From Ignavibacteriales bacterium (GTDB taxonomy: Bacteria; Bacteroidota; Ignavibacteria; Ignavibacteriales; Melioribacteraceae): a stretch of 64,000 nt of DNA. Made by a program: the position numbers and the translations under genes. Location of the stretch: positions 1 to 64,000 of the forward strand of contig JACKAA010000004.1 of the NCBI GenBank assembly GCA_020635275.1. The letters are read 5' to 3'. The notes under the pieces are model-generated. The model was not told the DNA's origin, made no database searches, and saw only the letters and a list, made by a program, of their open reading frames with translations. Below are positions 44,720 to 54,132 of the stretch, one piece after another (the stretch's first letter is position 1; each line of letters begins with the position of its first letter).

Positions 44720-46132
44720 ATGAGTGAATGTATTTTACACGAAGATCGTTTTTTTGATTCTGATCCTTCAATTAGAAATGCAGCAAGAGAATTATATAAT
44801 GAAGCAAAAAGGCTTCCAATTGTAAGTCCGCACGGACATGTAGACCCAAAAATATTTGTGGATAATAAACCATTTCCACATCCAACAGAATTGTTTATTG
44901 CTCCCGATCATTATGTTTATCGAATGTTATATTCTCAAGGAATTAAACTTGAAGAATTGGATATTCCACAGAGAGGCGGTAAAACTTTAGGTGTTGATCC
45001 AAGAAAAGTTTGGCAATTATTTGGAGAAAATTATTATCTCTTTAATGGTACGCCCTCTGGCGTATGGCTTGATTATGAATTCAACATTGTGTTTGGAATC
45101 AAAGAAAAACTTAATGGTGAAAATGCTCAAAAGTATTATGATACAATAAATGAAAAACTTCAGACAGAAGAATTTTTGCCAAGGAATTTATTTAAACATT
45201 TTAATATAGAAGTCCTTTCAACTACTGATGCTGCTAATGATCAGTTGGAACATCATAAAGCAATAAAAGAATCTGGATGGGATGGTAGAATTGTTCCGGC
45301 TTTTAGACCTGATGCACTTACAAATTTAGATAATCCAACATGGCGCGAAGATATAAAAGTTTTAGAAAGTTTGGTTGGATTTGAAATTTCTAAATATCAA
45401 GATTTTATAAAAGCTTTGGAATTGAGAAGAGAATATTTCAAGGAAATGGGAGCGACTTCTACAGATCATGGAGTTCTAACTCCTTACACTCATAAATTAT
45501 CAGATGGTGAAGTTGAGGCAATTTTCTCTAGAGCTTTAAGAGGCGAAGTTTACGAAGACGATCCAAAATTATTTACTGCAAATATGTTAATGGAAATGGC
45601 AAGAATGAGTTGTGATGATGGTTTAACAATGCAAATTCATTCCGGTTCGAACAGAAATCACAACAGTGTTATTTACGATAAATATGGTTTAGATAAAGGC
45701 TGTGATATTCCACAACAAACTGAGTACACAAATAATCTTAAAGAATTATTAAATGCTTATGGTAATGACACAAACTTTAGAGTAATTGTTTTTACTTTGG
45801 ATGAAACAACTTACTCAAGAGAACTTGCACCTTTAGCAGGTCATTATCCCGCAATGAAATTAGGTCCGGCTTGGTGGTTTCATGATAGTATTGAAGGAAT
45901 GACTCGCTACAGACAAATGGTTACAGAAACTGCCGGATTTTATAACACAGTCGGCTTTAACGATGATACACGTGCTTTTGTTTCAATTCCGGCAAGACAT
46001 GATGTTGCAAGAAGAATAGATGCAAACTTTTTAGGCGGCCTGGTCGCTCGCCATATTATTAGTTTAAGTGAGGCAAGAATAATAATGAAAGACCTGACTT
46101 ACAACTTGGTTAAAAAAGCTTATAAATTATAA
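44720..46132 (+). CDS. uxaC: Glucuronate/galacturonate isomerase
   Basis: 470 residues, the standard length of UxaC. Signatures are LPIVSPHGHVDPKIF with the HxH metal pair at about 38-40, the TTDAANDQLEHHKAI segment near 172, RIVPAFRPDAL near 193, MQIHSGSNRNHN near 304, and PARHDVARRIDANFLGG near 427. It is a metal-dependent amidohydrolase-fold isomerase that converts D-galacturonate to D-tagaturonate and D-glucuronate to D-fructuronate in the cytoplasm. No signal peptide is present. It is followed 11 bp later by uxaE, the next step. Confidence 0.95.
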   Translation: MSECILHEDRFFDSDPSIRNAARELYNEAKRLPIVSPHGHVDPKIFVDNKPFPHPTELFIAPDHYVYRMLYSQGIKLEELDIPQRGGKTLGVDPRKVWQLFGENYYLFNGTPSGVWLDYEFNIVFGIKEKLNGENAQKYYDTINEKLQTEEFLPRNLFKHFNIEVLSTTDAANDQLEHHKAIKESGWDGRIVPAFRPDALTNLDNPTWREDIKVLESLVGFEISKYQDFIKALELRREYFKEMGATSTDHGVLTPYTHKLSDGEVEAIFSRALRGEVYEDDPKLFTANMLMEMARMSCDDGLTMQIHSGSNRNHNSVIYDKYGLDKGCDIPQQTEYTNNLKELLNAYGNDTNFRVIVFTLDETTYSRELAPLAGHYPAMKLGPAWWFHDSIEGMTRYRQMVTETAGFYNTVGFNDDTRAFVSIPARHDVARRIDANFLGGLVARHIISLSEARIIMKDLTYNLVKKAYKL

Positions 46133-46143
46133 AGGTATACAAG

Positions 46144-47685
46144 ATGTTATTAAATGAAGTAAAAAAGATTGAAGATGATGCTTCAAAAAATGAATTAGTG
46201 AAATTAGAATCATTACTTAATGGTGAAGTTTCAGTTTATCCAAAATCGATAAATGCAAAAAATGGAGTAACATTTTTTATTGGTAAAAAAGGAATAGAAA
46301 AATATCTTTATCTAATTTCTGAAAATGGTTCAACTTTATTTGATGAATTTGAAGGTGAAATTATTGATTCATCAGATTCAAAAGTAAAAGAATGTCCGCA
46401 AGTTCATGCTAATGCTGTTAAGCTTCAGGAACAATTTGAGTTTACAAAACCAATTTTATTAGGATTAGATAATTCATTTGGATTTGGAGATCGAATTGGA
46501 TTAGCTAATCCAGCACATTTGCGCTCTTTAGAGGGAAGCGAATTTAAACCAATAGTTGCTCAGCAATCAATTCGCGAATTAACTCGCACAAACCGTAAAC
46601 CAGCTGATGTTATGGATGCTGCAATTTGGGCTGTTTTTCAAGAAGGTTATAAAGATGGATTTGGTTCGGATGCTGATCACTTGAAAACTAAAGAAGATAT
46701 TGATTTGATGATCAATGCTGGATTTACATTTTTCACTTTTGATCCAAGCGAGTTTGTAATCAATGAAGCCGATTCTATTTCAATTACTGAACTTGAAGAA
46801 AAAGGTAAAACTTTAAACTGGAAAGTTTTGGATGATGATTTTGATAGTTTCATAAAAAAATATGATAATGTGGAATTTGATTTAAAAGAAGGTTTAGTAA
46901 TTAAACCATCTTATGAAGATGTTTTGAGAGCCACAGTAAAATATGGAAATGCAGTTGCTCATATCAAAACTTTGTATGATCACTTAAGTTCAACTTATTC
47001 TAGTCTTCCTTACGAAGTTGAAATTTCTGTTGATGAAACAGAATCGGTGACAACTCCTTTTGAGCATTTCTTTATGGCTTCTGAATTAAACAGACTTGAA
47101 GTTAAGTTAGTAAGTTTAGCACCAAGATTTATCGGCGATTTTGAAAAAGGAATTGATTACAAAGGTGATATCGAATTATTCAAACAAGAATATTTAAAGC
47201 ATGTTAAAATTTCAGAATATTTTGGATCATATAAAATAAGTCTTCATTCTGGCAGTGATAAGTTCGGAGTTTACAAAGCTATTGGACAATTAAAACGTGG
47301 TTACACTCATGTTAAAACTGCTGGAACAAGTTATTTGGAAGCTCTTAAAGTAGTTGCGTTTGCTGAACCGGAAGAGTTTAGAAAAATTTTAGATTTTGCT
47401 AGGGTTGAATATGAAAAAGAAAAACATTCTTATCATGTTTCTGCAAAATTAGAAAATGTGCATTCTTCTGATAAATATTCTGATGAGCAATTATTAGATT
47501 TATTCAATCAAAATGATGCTCGCCAAGTATTGCACGTAACTTTTGGTAAAGTTCTTACTACTTTTAAAGTTGATGGAACTTCATTATTCAAAGATAAAAT
47601 TTACAAATGCTTAAAAGAAAATGAAGATGTTCATTACAATTACATAATTAACCATTTTAAAAATCATTTAAATCCATTCAAATAA
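46144..47685 (+). CDS. uxaE: Tagaturonate/fructuronate epimerase
   Basis: 513 residues, cytoplasmic. The middle contains GLDNSFGFGDRIGLANPAHLRSLEG (about 110-135), RTNRKPADVMDAAIWAVFQEGYKDGFGSDADHLK near 152-185, and FTFFTFDPSEFV, which are the features of the UxaE family first described in Thermotoga maritima. It epimerises D-tagaturonate to D-fructuronate, so galacturonate can use the glucuronate branch without tagaturonate reductase (UxaB) or altronate dehydratase (UxaA), neither of which is in the window. The position between uxaC and eda supports the call. Confidence 0.88.
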   Translation: MLLNEVKKIEDDASKNELVKLESLLNGEVSVYPKSINAKNGVTFFIGKKGIEKYLYLISENGSTLFDEFEGEIIDSSDSKVKECPQVHANAVKLQEQFEFTKPILLGLDNSFGFGDRIGLANPAHLRSLEGSEFKPIVAQQSIRELTRTNRKPADVMDAAIWAVFQEGYKDGFGSDADHLKTKEDIDLMINAGFTFFTFDPSEFVINEADSISITELEEKGKTLNWKVLDDDFDSFIKKYDNVEFDLKEGLVIKPSYEDVLRATVKYGNAVAHIKTLYDHLSSTYSSLPYEVEISVDETESVTTPFEHFFMASELNRLEVKLVSLAPRFIGDFEKGIDYKGDIELFKQEYLKHVKISEYFGSYKISLHSGSDKFGVYKAIGQLKRGYTHVKTAGTSYLEALKVVAFAEPEEFRKILDFARVEYEKEKHSYHVSAKLENVHSSDKYSDEQLLDLFNQNDARQVLHVTFGKVLTTFKVDGTSLFKDKIYKCLKENEDVHYNYIINHFKNHLNPFK

Positions 47686-47686
47686 A

Positions 47687-48325
47687 ATGACAAGAGAAGA
47701 AACAAGACAATCAATTTTAGAAAGAAAAGTATTATCAGTTGTAAGGATGAAAAATCCTGCACAACTTATTCCTGTAATAAATGCCTTAAAAGAAGGCGGC
47801 GTAACCGGAATTGAATTAACAATGACAATCCCAAACGCAATTGAAGCAATTCGAACCGCGAATGAAGAATTTGGCGATTCAATTTTATTAGGTGTTGGTT
47901 CTGTAATAGATCCGCAAACAGCACTTGATGCTATTGATGCTGGAGCAAAATTTGTTGTTAGTCCAATTTATAAGAGAGATGTTGTTGATGCTGTGTTATC
48001 CAAAAATATAGTAGTTAGTCCTGGTTGTTTTTCGCCAACTGAAATTCAAACAGCTTATGAACAAGGCGCCGATTTTATAAAGATATTTCCGGCAGATAAT
48101 TTGGGAATGAGTTATATAAAATCAATCAAAGCTCCATTGCCGCATTTAAAAGTTATTCCAACTGGCGGTGTAAATTTAACTAATGCAATTGACTGGATAA
48201 ATGCTGGAGCAAGTGCAGTGGGATTAGGTTCTGCACTCGTTGACAATAAAGCTATTGAAAATGAAGATTATGCTAAGTTAACTGAAAACGCTAAAAAACT
48301 TTGTGAAAACTTAGGATTAAATTAG
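47687..48325 (+). CDS. eda: KDPG/KHG aldolase
   Basis: 212 residues, the usual size. Class I aldolase motifs are GIELTMTIPNA near 42 (catalytic Glu), the Schiff-base Lys in FIKIFPADNLG near 132, and VIPTGGVNLTNAIDWINAGASAVGLGSAL near 156. It cleaves 2-keto-3-deoxy-6-phosphogluconate to pyruvate and glyceraldehyde-3-phosphate, the end of both branches of the uronate pathway. The start is one base after the uxaE stop, so translation is probably coupled. Confidence 0.95.
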   Translation: MTREETRQSILERKVLSVVRMKNPAQLIPVINALKEGGVTGIELTMTIPNAIEAIRTANEEFGDSILLGVGSVIDPQTALDAIDAGAKFVVSPIYKRDVVDAVLSKNIVVSPGCFSPTEIQTAYEQGADFIKIFPADNLGMSYIKSIKAPLPHLKVIPTGGVNLTNAIDWINAGASAVGLGSALVDNKAIENEDYAKLTENAKKLCENLGLN

Positions 48326-48333
48326 GAGAAGAA

Positions 48334-49185
48334 ATGCAGAATTTATCATTTGATGATTTGAAAGATAAAGTTGTTGTTTTAACCGGCGGCGGCGGTGTTA
48401 TTGGTGCTGTGCTTGCAAAAGGTTTAGCAAAAGTTGGAGCAAAATTAGCAATCCTAGATATTAAAAAAGAGTTTGCTGATAAAGTTGCAGATCAAGTAAG
48501 AAGTGAGTTTGGTACTGAAGTTATTGGCGTTGAAGCAAATGTACTTGATAAATCGTCTTTACAAGAAGCGAAAAAAGTTGTATTAGAAAAATATCCACAA
48601 GTTGATATTCTTATAAATGGTGCGGGCGGAAATTCTCCAAAAGCTACTACTAAAGAAGAATTTATAACTGATGAAAATATTAATTCTTTAGAAGATACTT
48701 TCTTTGGTTTGGAAATGGAAGGATTTCAAAAAGTTTTTGATTTGAATTTTTTAGGAACACTTTTGCCAACTATGGTTTTTGCTCAAGAAATGGTTGAAAG
48801 AAAATCTGGTGTAATTTTAAATGTTTCATCTATGAATTCTTTTAGATCACTAACAAAAATTCCAGCTTACTCAGCAGCCAAAGCTTCAATAAATAATTTT
48901 ACAGAATGGCTTGCAGTTCACTTCGCTAAAATGAATGTTAGAGTAAATGCAATCGCTCCAGGATTCTTTTTAACAAATCAAAATAGATTTTTACTTATTG
49001 ATGAAAACACAAATGAATTAACAGCAAGAGGTAAAAAGATTATTGATAATACTCCAATGGGAAAATTTGGTGAAGCTGAAGATTTGTTAGGTGGAACATT
49101 GTTTTTGCTTTCAGATGTTTCAAGTTTTATAACTGGAATTGTTCTCCCAATTGATGGTGGTTTTAATATTTACAGTGGTGTTTAA
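48334..49185 (+). CDS. uxuB: SDR-type D-mannonate oxidoreductase (fructuronate reductase)
   Basis: 283 residues with the short-chain dehydrogenase layout: TGGGGVIGAVLAKGLAK (NAD-binding glycine motif at about 17-33), NGAGGNSPK near 90 (the NNAG equivalent), SSMNSFRSLTKIPAYSAAKASINNF near 168 with Ser, Tyr and Lys of the active site, and APGFFLTNQNRFL. The insert LEDTFFGLEMEGFQKVFDLNFLGTLLP is typical of the Bacillus-type SDR UxuB rather than the unrelated E. coli enzyme. It reduces D-fructuronate to D-mannonate. The neighbour uxuA takes the next step. A weaker alternative is another sugar-acid dehydrogenase of the SDR family. Confidence 0.88.
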   Translation: MQNLSFDDLKDKVVVLTGGGGVIGAVLAKGLAKVGAKLAILDIKKEFADKVADQVRSEFGTEVIGVEANVLDKSSLQEAKKVVLEKYPQVDILINGAGGNSPKATTKEEFITDENINSLEDTFFGLEMEGFQKVFDLNFLGTLLPTMVFAQEMVERKSGVILNVSSMNSFRSLTKIPAYSAAKASINNFTEWLAVHFAKMNVRVNAIAPGFFLTNQNRFLLIDENTNELTARGKKIIDNTPMGKFGEAEDLLGGTLFLLSDVSSFITGIVLPIDGGFNIYSGV

Positions 49186-49207
49186 TTCAAGAAGGAAAAA
49201 TAATTAA

Positions 49208-50422
49208 ATGAAGATGATTCAAACATGGAGATGGTACGGACCTAATGATCCTGTAACATTGACAGATATTAGACAAGCCGGCGCTGTTGGCATTGTTACT
49301 GCACTTCACGAAATTCCAATCGGTGAGGTTTGGACAGTTGAAGAATTAGAAAAACGTAAAAGAATGATTGAGTGGGATTACTCAAAAAATCCACCAAGAA
49401 GAAGAGGTTTGCATTGGAGCGTGATTGAAAGTATTCCGGTTCATGAAGATATAAAATTGGGAAAACCAAATCGAGATATGTGGATTGAAAAATATCAGCA
49501 AAGTATTAAAAATGCTGGCTGGGTTGGTGTTCACAATGTATGTTACAATTTTATGCCTGTTGTTGATTGGACCAGAACAAATCTTGAATTAGAATTAGAA
49601 GATGGTGCAAGAGCTTTAGCTTTTGATATGGTTGAGTTTATTGTTTTTGATGTTTATATGCTTAAGAGAAAAGGAGCTGAAAAAAATTACGCAGAAGAAA
49701 TGTTGGAAAAAGCTCGCGAACGTTTTGAGTCAATGTCCGATGAGCAAAGATATGTTCTTCAAAAAAATATTATTGCAGGATTACCAGGTGGTCAAGAAGG
49801 ATATTCAATTGAACAATTCCAGAAAAAATTAGATGAATATAAATATATAGATTCCACAAAATATAGAGAGAATTTAGCATATTTCTTAAAAGCAATTATA
49901 CCTGTGGCTGAAGAGGCTGGTGTCAAAATGGCTATTCATCCCGATGATCCCCCAATTCCATTATTTGGTTTACCAAGAGTAGTTAGTACTGAAGAAGATT
50001 TGTCTTATTTACTAAATTCGTATGACTCAAATTTTAACGGATTTACAATGTGTACCGGATCATTTGGTGTTCGTCCTGATAATGATTTAGTTGGAATGAT
50101 TGAACGTTATGGAGAAAAACTTAATTTTGCTCATTTAAGAAGTACTCAAAGAGATGGAAATGGTAGTTTTCATGAAGCCGGTCACTTAAGAGGTGATGTG
50201 GATATGTTTAATGTAATTGCTGCAATTTTAAGAGAGCAAAAGCGAAGACATTCAGCACATCGCCAAGATGAGCAAATTCCTATGAGGGCAGATCACGGTC
50301 ACACAATTTTAGATGATCTAGGGAAAAAGACAAATCCCGGTTATTCTGCAATCGGTCTGTTAAGAGGAATGGCTGAGCTGCGTGGATTAGAAATGGGAAT
50401 TGAAAAGAGCGGAATTATTTAG
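49208..50422 (+). CDS. uxuA: Mannonate dehydratase
   Basis: 404 residues, matching UxuA throughout: TWRWYGPNDPVTLTDIRQAGAVGIVTALHEIP at the start, GVHNVCYNFMPVVDWTRT near 112-130, KMAIHPDDPPIPLFGLPRVVST near 240, CTGSFGVRPDNDL near 280, FAHLRSTQRD near 305, and PMRADHGHTILDD near 357 with metal-binding residues. It is a TIM-barrel metal enzyme that dehydrates D-mannonate to 2-keto-3-deoxy-D-gluconate. It is followed by the only sizeable gap in the operon (142 bp), which holds a REP-like hairpin before kdgK. Confidence 0.96.
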   Translation: MKMIQTWRWYGPNDPVTLTDIRQAGAVGIVTALHEIPIGEVWTVEELEKRKRMIEWDYSKNPPRRRGLHWSVIESIPVHEDIKLGKPNRDMWIEKYQQSIKNAGWVGVHNVCYNFMPVVDWTRTNLELELEDGARALAFDMVEFIVFDVYMLKRKGAEKNYAEEMLEKARERFESMSDEQRYVLQKNIIAGLPGGQEGYSIEQFQKKLDEYKYIDSTKYRENLAYFLKAIIPVAEEAGVKMAIHPDDPPIPLFGLPRVVSTEEDLSYLLNSYDSNFNGFTMCTGSFGVRPDNDLVGMIERYGEKLNFAHLRSTQRDGNGSFHEAGHLRGDVDMFNVIAAILREQKRRHSAHRQDEQIPMRADHGHTILDDLGKKTNPGYSAIGLLRGMAELRGLEMGIEKSGII

Positions 50423-50450
50423 GAAAAATTTCTAAAAATCAATATTGATG

Positions 50451-50480
50451 TTTTGTCATTCCCACGAAAGTGGGAATCCA
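50451..50480. repeat. REP-like hairpin (GTCATTCCCAC type)
   Basis: ATTCCCAC (50458-50465), loop GAAA, GTGGGAAT (50470-50477) make a perfect 8-bp stem, preceded by TTTTGTC. This is the kind of dispersed intergenic hairpin found in many copies in diverse bacterial genomes. It lies inside the operon between uxuA and kdgK and could stabilise the upstream transcript or lower downstream expression. A second, related-looking element is at 55455-55490. Confidence 0.75.
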
Positions 50481-50564
50481 GAAAGTAAAATAGAATCCGC
50501 TTATGTTAGATGTCATATTGAATAATTAAAAAAGTAAAAAAAATAGAAATTGGAGAGAAATAAA

Positions 50565-51599
50565 ATGTCACGTAAAGTAGTAACCTTTGGCGAAATAATG
50601 TTAAGATTATCTACTCCAGGTTTTACAAGATTTGTTCAAGCACAAAATTTTGATGTTACCTATGGTGGCGGTGAAGCAAACGTAGCAGTAGCTTTATCAA
50701 ACTATGGATTGGAAAGTTACTTCGTTTCCAAATTACCCAAACACGAAATTGGACAATCAGCTGTAAATCATTTAAGAAGATTTGGTGTTCACACTGATTA
50801 TATTGCTCGTGCTGGTGAAAGAGTTGGAATTTACTTTTTGGAAACCGGTGCAAGTCAGAGAGCATCAAAAGTTGTATATGATCGATCAAACTCTGCGGTT
50901 ACTGATGTTAACTTAGATGATTTTAATTGGGATGAAATTTTTGATGGTGCTGAGTGGTTTCATTGGACTGGAATAACTCCGGCTTTAGGTAAAAAAGCTC
51001 AAGAGGTTTTGAAGAAAGCTTTAGAAGTTGCAAAACAAAAAGGAGTGAAAGTTAGTTGTGATCTTAACTTTAGAAAAAAATTATGGACAACTTCAGAAGC
51101 ACAATCTGTTATGAAACCTTTAATGGAATATGTTGATGTCTGTATTGCAAATGAAGAAGATGCAGAAAAAAGTCTGGGTGAAAAAGCCGGTGAAACAGAT
51201 GTTGAGAAAGCAGAAATTGATGAGGAAGGATATTTCAAATTAGCAAAACATTTAAAAGAAAAATATAATTTGGAAGCAGTTGCAATAACATTAAGAGAAA
51301 GTTTTTCGGCATCAAGAAATGGCTGGAGTGCAATGCTGTTAGATGATAAAGATTGTTCAGAGCCTTACAGATCAAAAAAATATGATATTCAAATTGTTGA
51401 TAGAGTTGGAGGCGGAGATTCTTTTGCCAGCGGATTGATTTTCGGATTGTTGAATTATAACGACACAAAAAAAGGATTAGAATTTGCAGTTGGTGCATCT
51501 TGCTTAAAGCAAACTATTCCTGGAGATTTCAATTTAGTTTCGGTTGATGAAGTTGAAAAACTTATTGGTGGCGATGGCTCCGGTAGAGTAGAAAGATAA
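50565..51599 (+). CDS. kdgK: 2-keto-3-deoxygluconate kinase (PfkB family)
   Basis: 344 residues from the ATG at 50565, which has TGGAGAG eight bases upstream. A TTG five codons earlier overlaps that site and is rejected. PfkB motif 1 is GGGEANVAVALSNYG near 35-49. The KDG kinase signature region DRSNSAVTDV, CDLNFRKKLW near 170 and the ATP/anion-hole motif RVGGGDSFASGLIFGL near 290 (catalytic Asp) follow. It phosphorylates KDG to KDPG, feeding Eda. The next gene is a divergent paralogue 29 bp downstream. Confidence 0.93.
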   Translation: MSRKVVTFGEIMLRLSTPGFTRFVQAQNFDVTYGGGEANVAVALSNYGLESYFVSKLPKHEIGQSAVNHLRRFGVHTDYIARAGERVGIYFLETGASQRASKVVYDRSNSAVTDVNLDDFNWDEIFDGAEWFHWTGITPALGKKAQEVLKKALEVAKQKGVKVSCDLNFRKKLWTTSEAQSVMKPLMEYVDVCIANEEDAEKSLGEKAGETDVEKAEIDEEGYFKLAKHLKEKYNLEAVAITLRESFSASRNGWSAMLLDDKDCSEPYRSKKYDIQIVDRVGGGDSFASGLIFGLLNYNDTKKGLEFAVGASCLKQTIPGDFNLVSVDEVEKLIGGDGSGRVER

Positions 51600-51628
51600 T
51601 TTTAAAATAAAAATTTAATAGGTTAAAA

Positions 51629-52708
51629 ATGGGCATCGAATTAAAAGAAAATTGTAAATATTCATTAGTCGTACCAACCAGTATGGGAGTTAGAATAACT
51701 CCAGCGGAAAAACAGCCGGTACATAGCAGTAACAATTTTGTTTTGCAAGTTACAAGTGCTGAAACTAATGTTGCAAGCATATCTTCTTATTTAGGATTAC
51801 CGGTAAAAGTATTAACCACTTTTGTAAAGGGAAGTCCGATTGCAAAATTAATTAAAAGTAACTTGCGCAGTCGTTTTATGGATTATGAAGGAGTTGATGT
51901 TGATCAAGGCGGACCTTGGGGTTACAGACATCAATTTAATATTGCCGATAGTGGATTTGGTCATCGAGGACCCAGAGTTCATAATGATAGAGCCGGTGAA
52001 GTTGGAAGAACATTAAATGTAAAAGATTTTGATTTAGATAGAATTTTTGGTGAGGAGGGTGTTCAAATTGTTCACTTATCAGGATTGATTGCGGCACTTT
52101 CTAAAGAAACATCAACCTTCTGCTTAGAGCTCGCAAGAGCTGCTAAAAAATATGGAACTAAAATTTCATTTGATCTTAACTTTAGAGCTTCCTTCTGGAA
52201 AGGCAGAGAAGAAGAATTAAGAGCTGCGTTTACTGAAATTGCTTCGGTCTCAGATATTTTAGTTGGTAACGAAGAAGATTTTCAATTGTGCTTTGGAATT
52301 AAAGGTCCGGAAGCTGGTGGTGAAGGACTTGATGAAAAAATAGAAAACTTTAAAGAAATGATTGGAAGAGTGAAAGAGCAATTTCCGAATGCAAAAGTTT
52401 TTGCTACAACACTTCGTGAAGTTGAAAGTGCTTTAAAACATAAATGGGGCGGTATTATGTTAGCTGGTGATGAATGGCATGTCGTGAAACCTCGCGATAT
52501 TGATATTATTGATCGTATTGGCGGTGGTGATGGATTTGTTGGCGGAATGCTTTATGGAATTTTGAAAAATTGGGATGCTGAAAAGTGGATTCAATTTGGA
52601 TGGGCAACTGGTGCCATGGCAACAACTTTTCATACAGATTATGCTCAGCCGGCAGATGAAGAAATGGTTTGGAGTATTTGGGAAGGCAACGCGAGAGTTC
52701 AAAGATAA
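51629..52708 (+). CDS. Second PfkB-family sugar(-acid) kinase
   Basis: 359 residues, a clear paralogue of the kdgK product: SFDLNFRASFW near 182, VGNEEDFQLCFG near 212, IDRIGGGDGFVGGMLYGILKNW near 291-312 with the catalytic Asp. However, the motif-1 glycine pair is replaced (QVTSAETNVASISSYLG), and the substrate-side segment GPWGYRHQFNIADSGFGHRGPRVHNDRAG differs strongly. It may act on KDG too, or on another acid such as gluconate or a keto-deoxy acid. Its retention in the operon with a LarA-type epimerase and Gnd is discussed in the findings. Start ATG with a weak AGG site. Confidence 0.85.
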   Translation: MGIELKENCKYSLVVPTSMGVRITPAEKQPVHSSNNFVLQVTSAETNVASISSYLGLPVKVLTTFVKGSPIAKLIKSNLRSRFMDYEGVDVDQGGPWGYRHQFNIADSGFGHRGPRVHNDRAGEVGRTLNVKDFDLDRIFGEEGVQIVHLSGLIAALSKETSTFCLELARAAKKYGTKISFDLNFRASFWKGREEELRAAFTEIASVSDILVGNEEDFQLCFGIKGPEAGGEGLDEKIENFKEMIGRVKEQFPNAKVFATTLREVESALKHKWGGIMLAGDEWHVVKPRDIDIIDRIGGGDGFVGGMLYGILKNWDAEKWIQFGWATGAMATTFHTDYAQPADEEMVWSIWEGNARVQR

Positions 52709-52786
52709 GAAATCTGGTCTTTCGTAATTCCTAATTCCTAATTTATTTATGATCTAAATTAGAAAATCATATAATTAAATAAGACA

Positions 52787-54091
52787 ATGAAAATGAAAAA
52801 GAACCTTTTTCAATTAATTATCGTATTAGTGATTTTTATCGTTAACAATTCATTTGCATCAGAATTTAATTCAGATACAACATATTCTCGTTGGATAATA
52901 AATTCTAGAATGAGTGATTTTAGAAATAAATCAGAAACCATACATTTTAAAACTTCTACGACAGAAAGAAATATTCAATGGGATTATGTTCCTGGTCTAG
53001 TTGCTAAAGCAATTTTAATGACTTGGGAATACTACCAAAATGAGTCGTGGAGTATTCCATTATATGAAGCTGTTGAAGACTATGCAGATAATATTAAAAT
53101 GAGGATTGAAGAAAGTAATATTGATGACTTAAATGCAGGGAAAATCTTTTTTGAATTGTATCGTGGAGCAAAAGCTAAAGGTCAAAACGATAAAGCGGAA
53201 AAGTATAAAGAAAATGCAACTATCTGTCGTGATAAACTTGTAAATGATCAAATTCGTATTGCTGCACCATTGCCAGGTGCCGGAGGCTTTTGGCACAAAA
53301 AAAAATATGTAAATCAAATGTGGCTTGATGGCCTTTATATGGGACCGGCTTTATATGCTGAATGGCAAGGAAATTTTGGTATAGAAAAATGTAAAAAAGA
53401 TAATTATAAAGCTTGGGATGACATTGCTTTGCAATTTGATACTGTGTTTGCTTATACTTGGGATGTAGAGAAAAAACTTAACTATCATGCATGGTCTGCT
53501 GAGCCGGAAAATGAAGAGTCCTCATTTTGGGCTGATCCTATTACCGGACGATCACAAGAATTTTGGGCAAGAGGCATGGGATGGTTTTTCGCAGCGCTAG
53601 TTGATGTTCTTGAATATATGCCTGAAGATCATTCTGCTAGAACTCGTATAGAGAAATATGCAAATATGGTTGCTGATGGTTTAAAAGATCGTCAAGATTC
53701 TAAGTCGGGCTGTTGGTATCAACTTCTTCAATATGATAACACACTGTCCAGTTCATGTGGAATAAATAATTATTTAGAATCTTCAGCGTCATCGATGTAT
53801 ACATATGCTTACCTTAAAGGAATTCGTTTAGAAATTTTAGATAAAAACAAATATATGCCGGTAGCTCAAAAAGCTTATAAAGGTTTAATCAACAATTTTA
53901 TTGTAGAAGAACCGAATGGAAAAATTAAAATTGTTCAAAGTTGTGAATCGGCAGGTTTAAGTAATACTCGCAAAGGTGATGCTGATTATTATTTATGCGG
54001 TAAAGATGTTAAAATAAATAATGATACTGAAGGAAAGGTTTTGGGACCGTTTATTATGGCTAGCTTGGAATTTGAAAAACTTAAGAAATAA
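52787..54091 (+). CDS. GH105 unsaturated rhamnogalacturonyl hydrolase
   Basis: 434 residues with signal peptide about 1-25 (ending SFAS). It is the (alpha/alpha)6 barrel of GH105 (YteR/YesR type): WDYVPGLVAKAILMTWEYY near 66, then NQMWLDGLYMGPALYAEW near 177 with the catalytic Asp-181, FWARGMGWFFAALVDVLEYMPEDH near 263, and SSASSMYTYAYLKGIR near 333. It hydrolyses the terminal 4,5-unsaturated galacturonate from oligosaccharides made by pectate or rhamnogalacturonan lyases, releasing the free unsaturated uronate that leads to KduI. Signal-peptide prediction places it in the periplasm. Confidence 0.93.
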   Translation: MKMKKNLFQLIIVLVIFIVNNSFASEFNSDTTYSRWIINSRMSDFRNKSETIHFKTSTTERNIQWDYVPGLVAKAILMTWEYYQNESWSIPLYEAVEDYADNIKMRIEESNIDDLNAGKIFFELYRGAKAKGQNDKAEKYKENATICRDKLVNDQIRIAAPLPGAGGFWHKKKYVNQMWLDGLYMGPALYAEWQGNFGIEKCKKDNYKAWDDIALQFDTVFAYTWDVEKKLNYHAWSAEPENEESSFWADPITGRSQEFWARGMGWFFAALVDVLEYMPEDHSARTRIEKYANMVADGLKDRQDSKSGCWYQLLQYDNTLSSSCGINNYLESSASSMYTYAYLKGIRLEILDKNKYMPVAQKAYKGLINNFIVEEPNGKIKIVQSCESAGLSNTRKGDADYYLCGKDVKINNDTEGKVLGPFIMASLEFEKLKK

Positions 54092-54132
54092 AATTTATTT
54101 AAATAGAAAATAAAATTGTTAGGGTAAATTAA

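Noticed and set aside
52722..52745. Short tandem AATTCCTA repeat between the second kinase and GH105
   Set aside because: Only about two and a half 8-bp units, common in AT-rich intergenic DNA; no structure or flanking evidence for a function.
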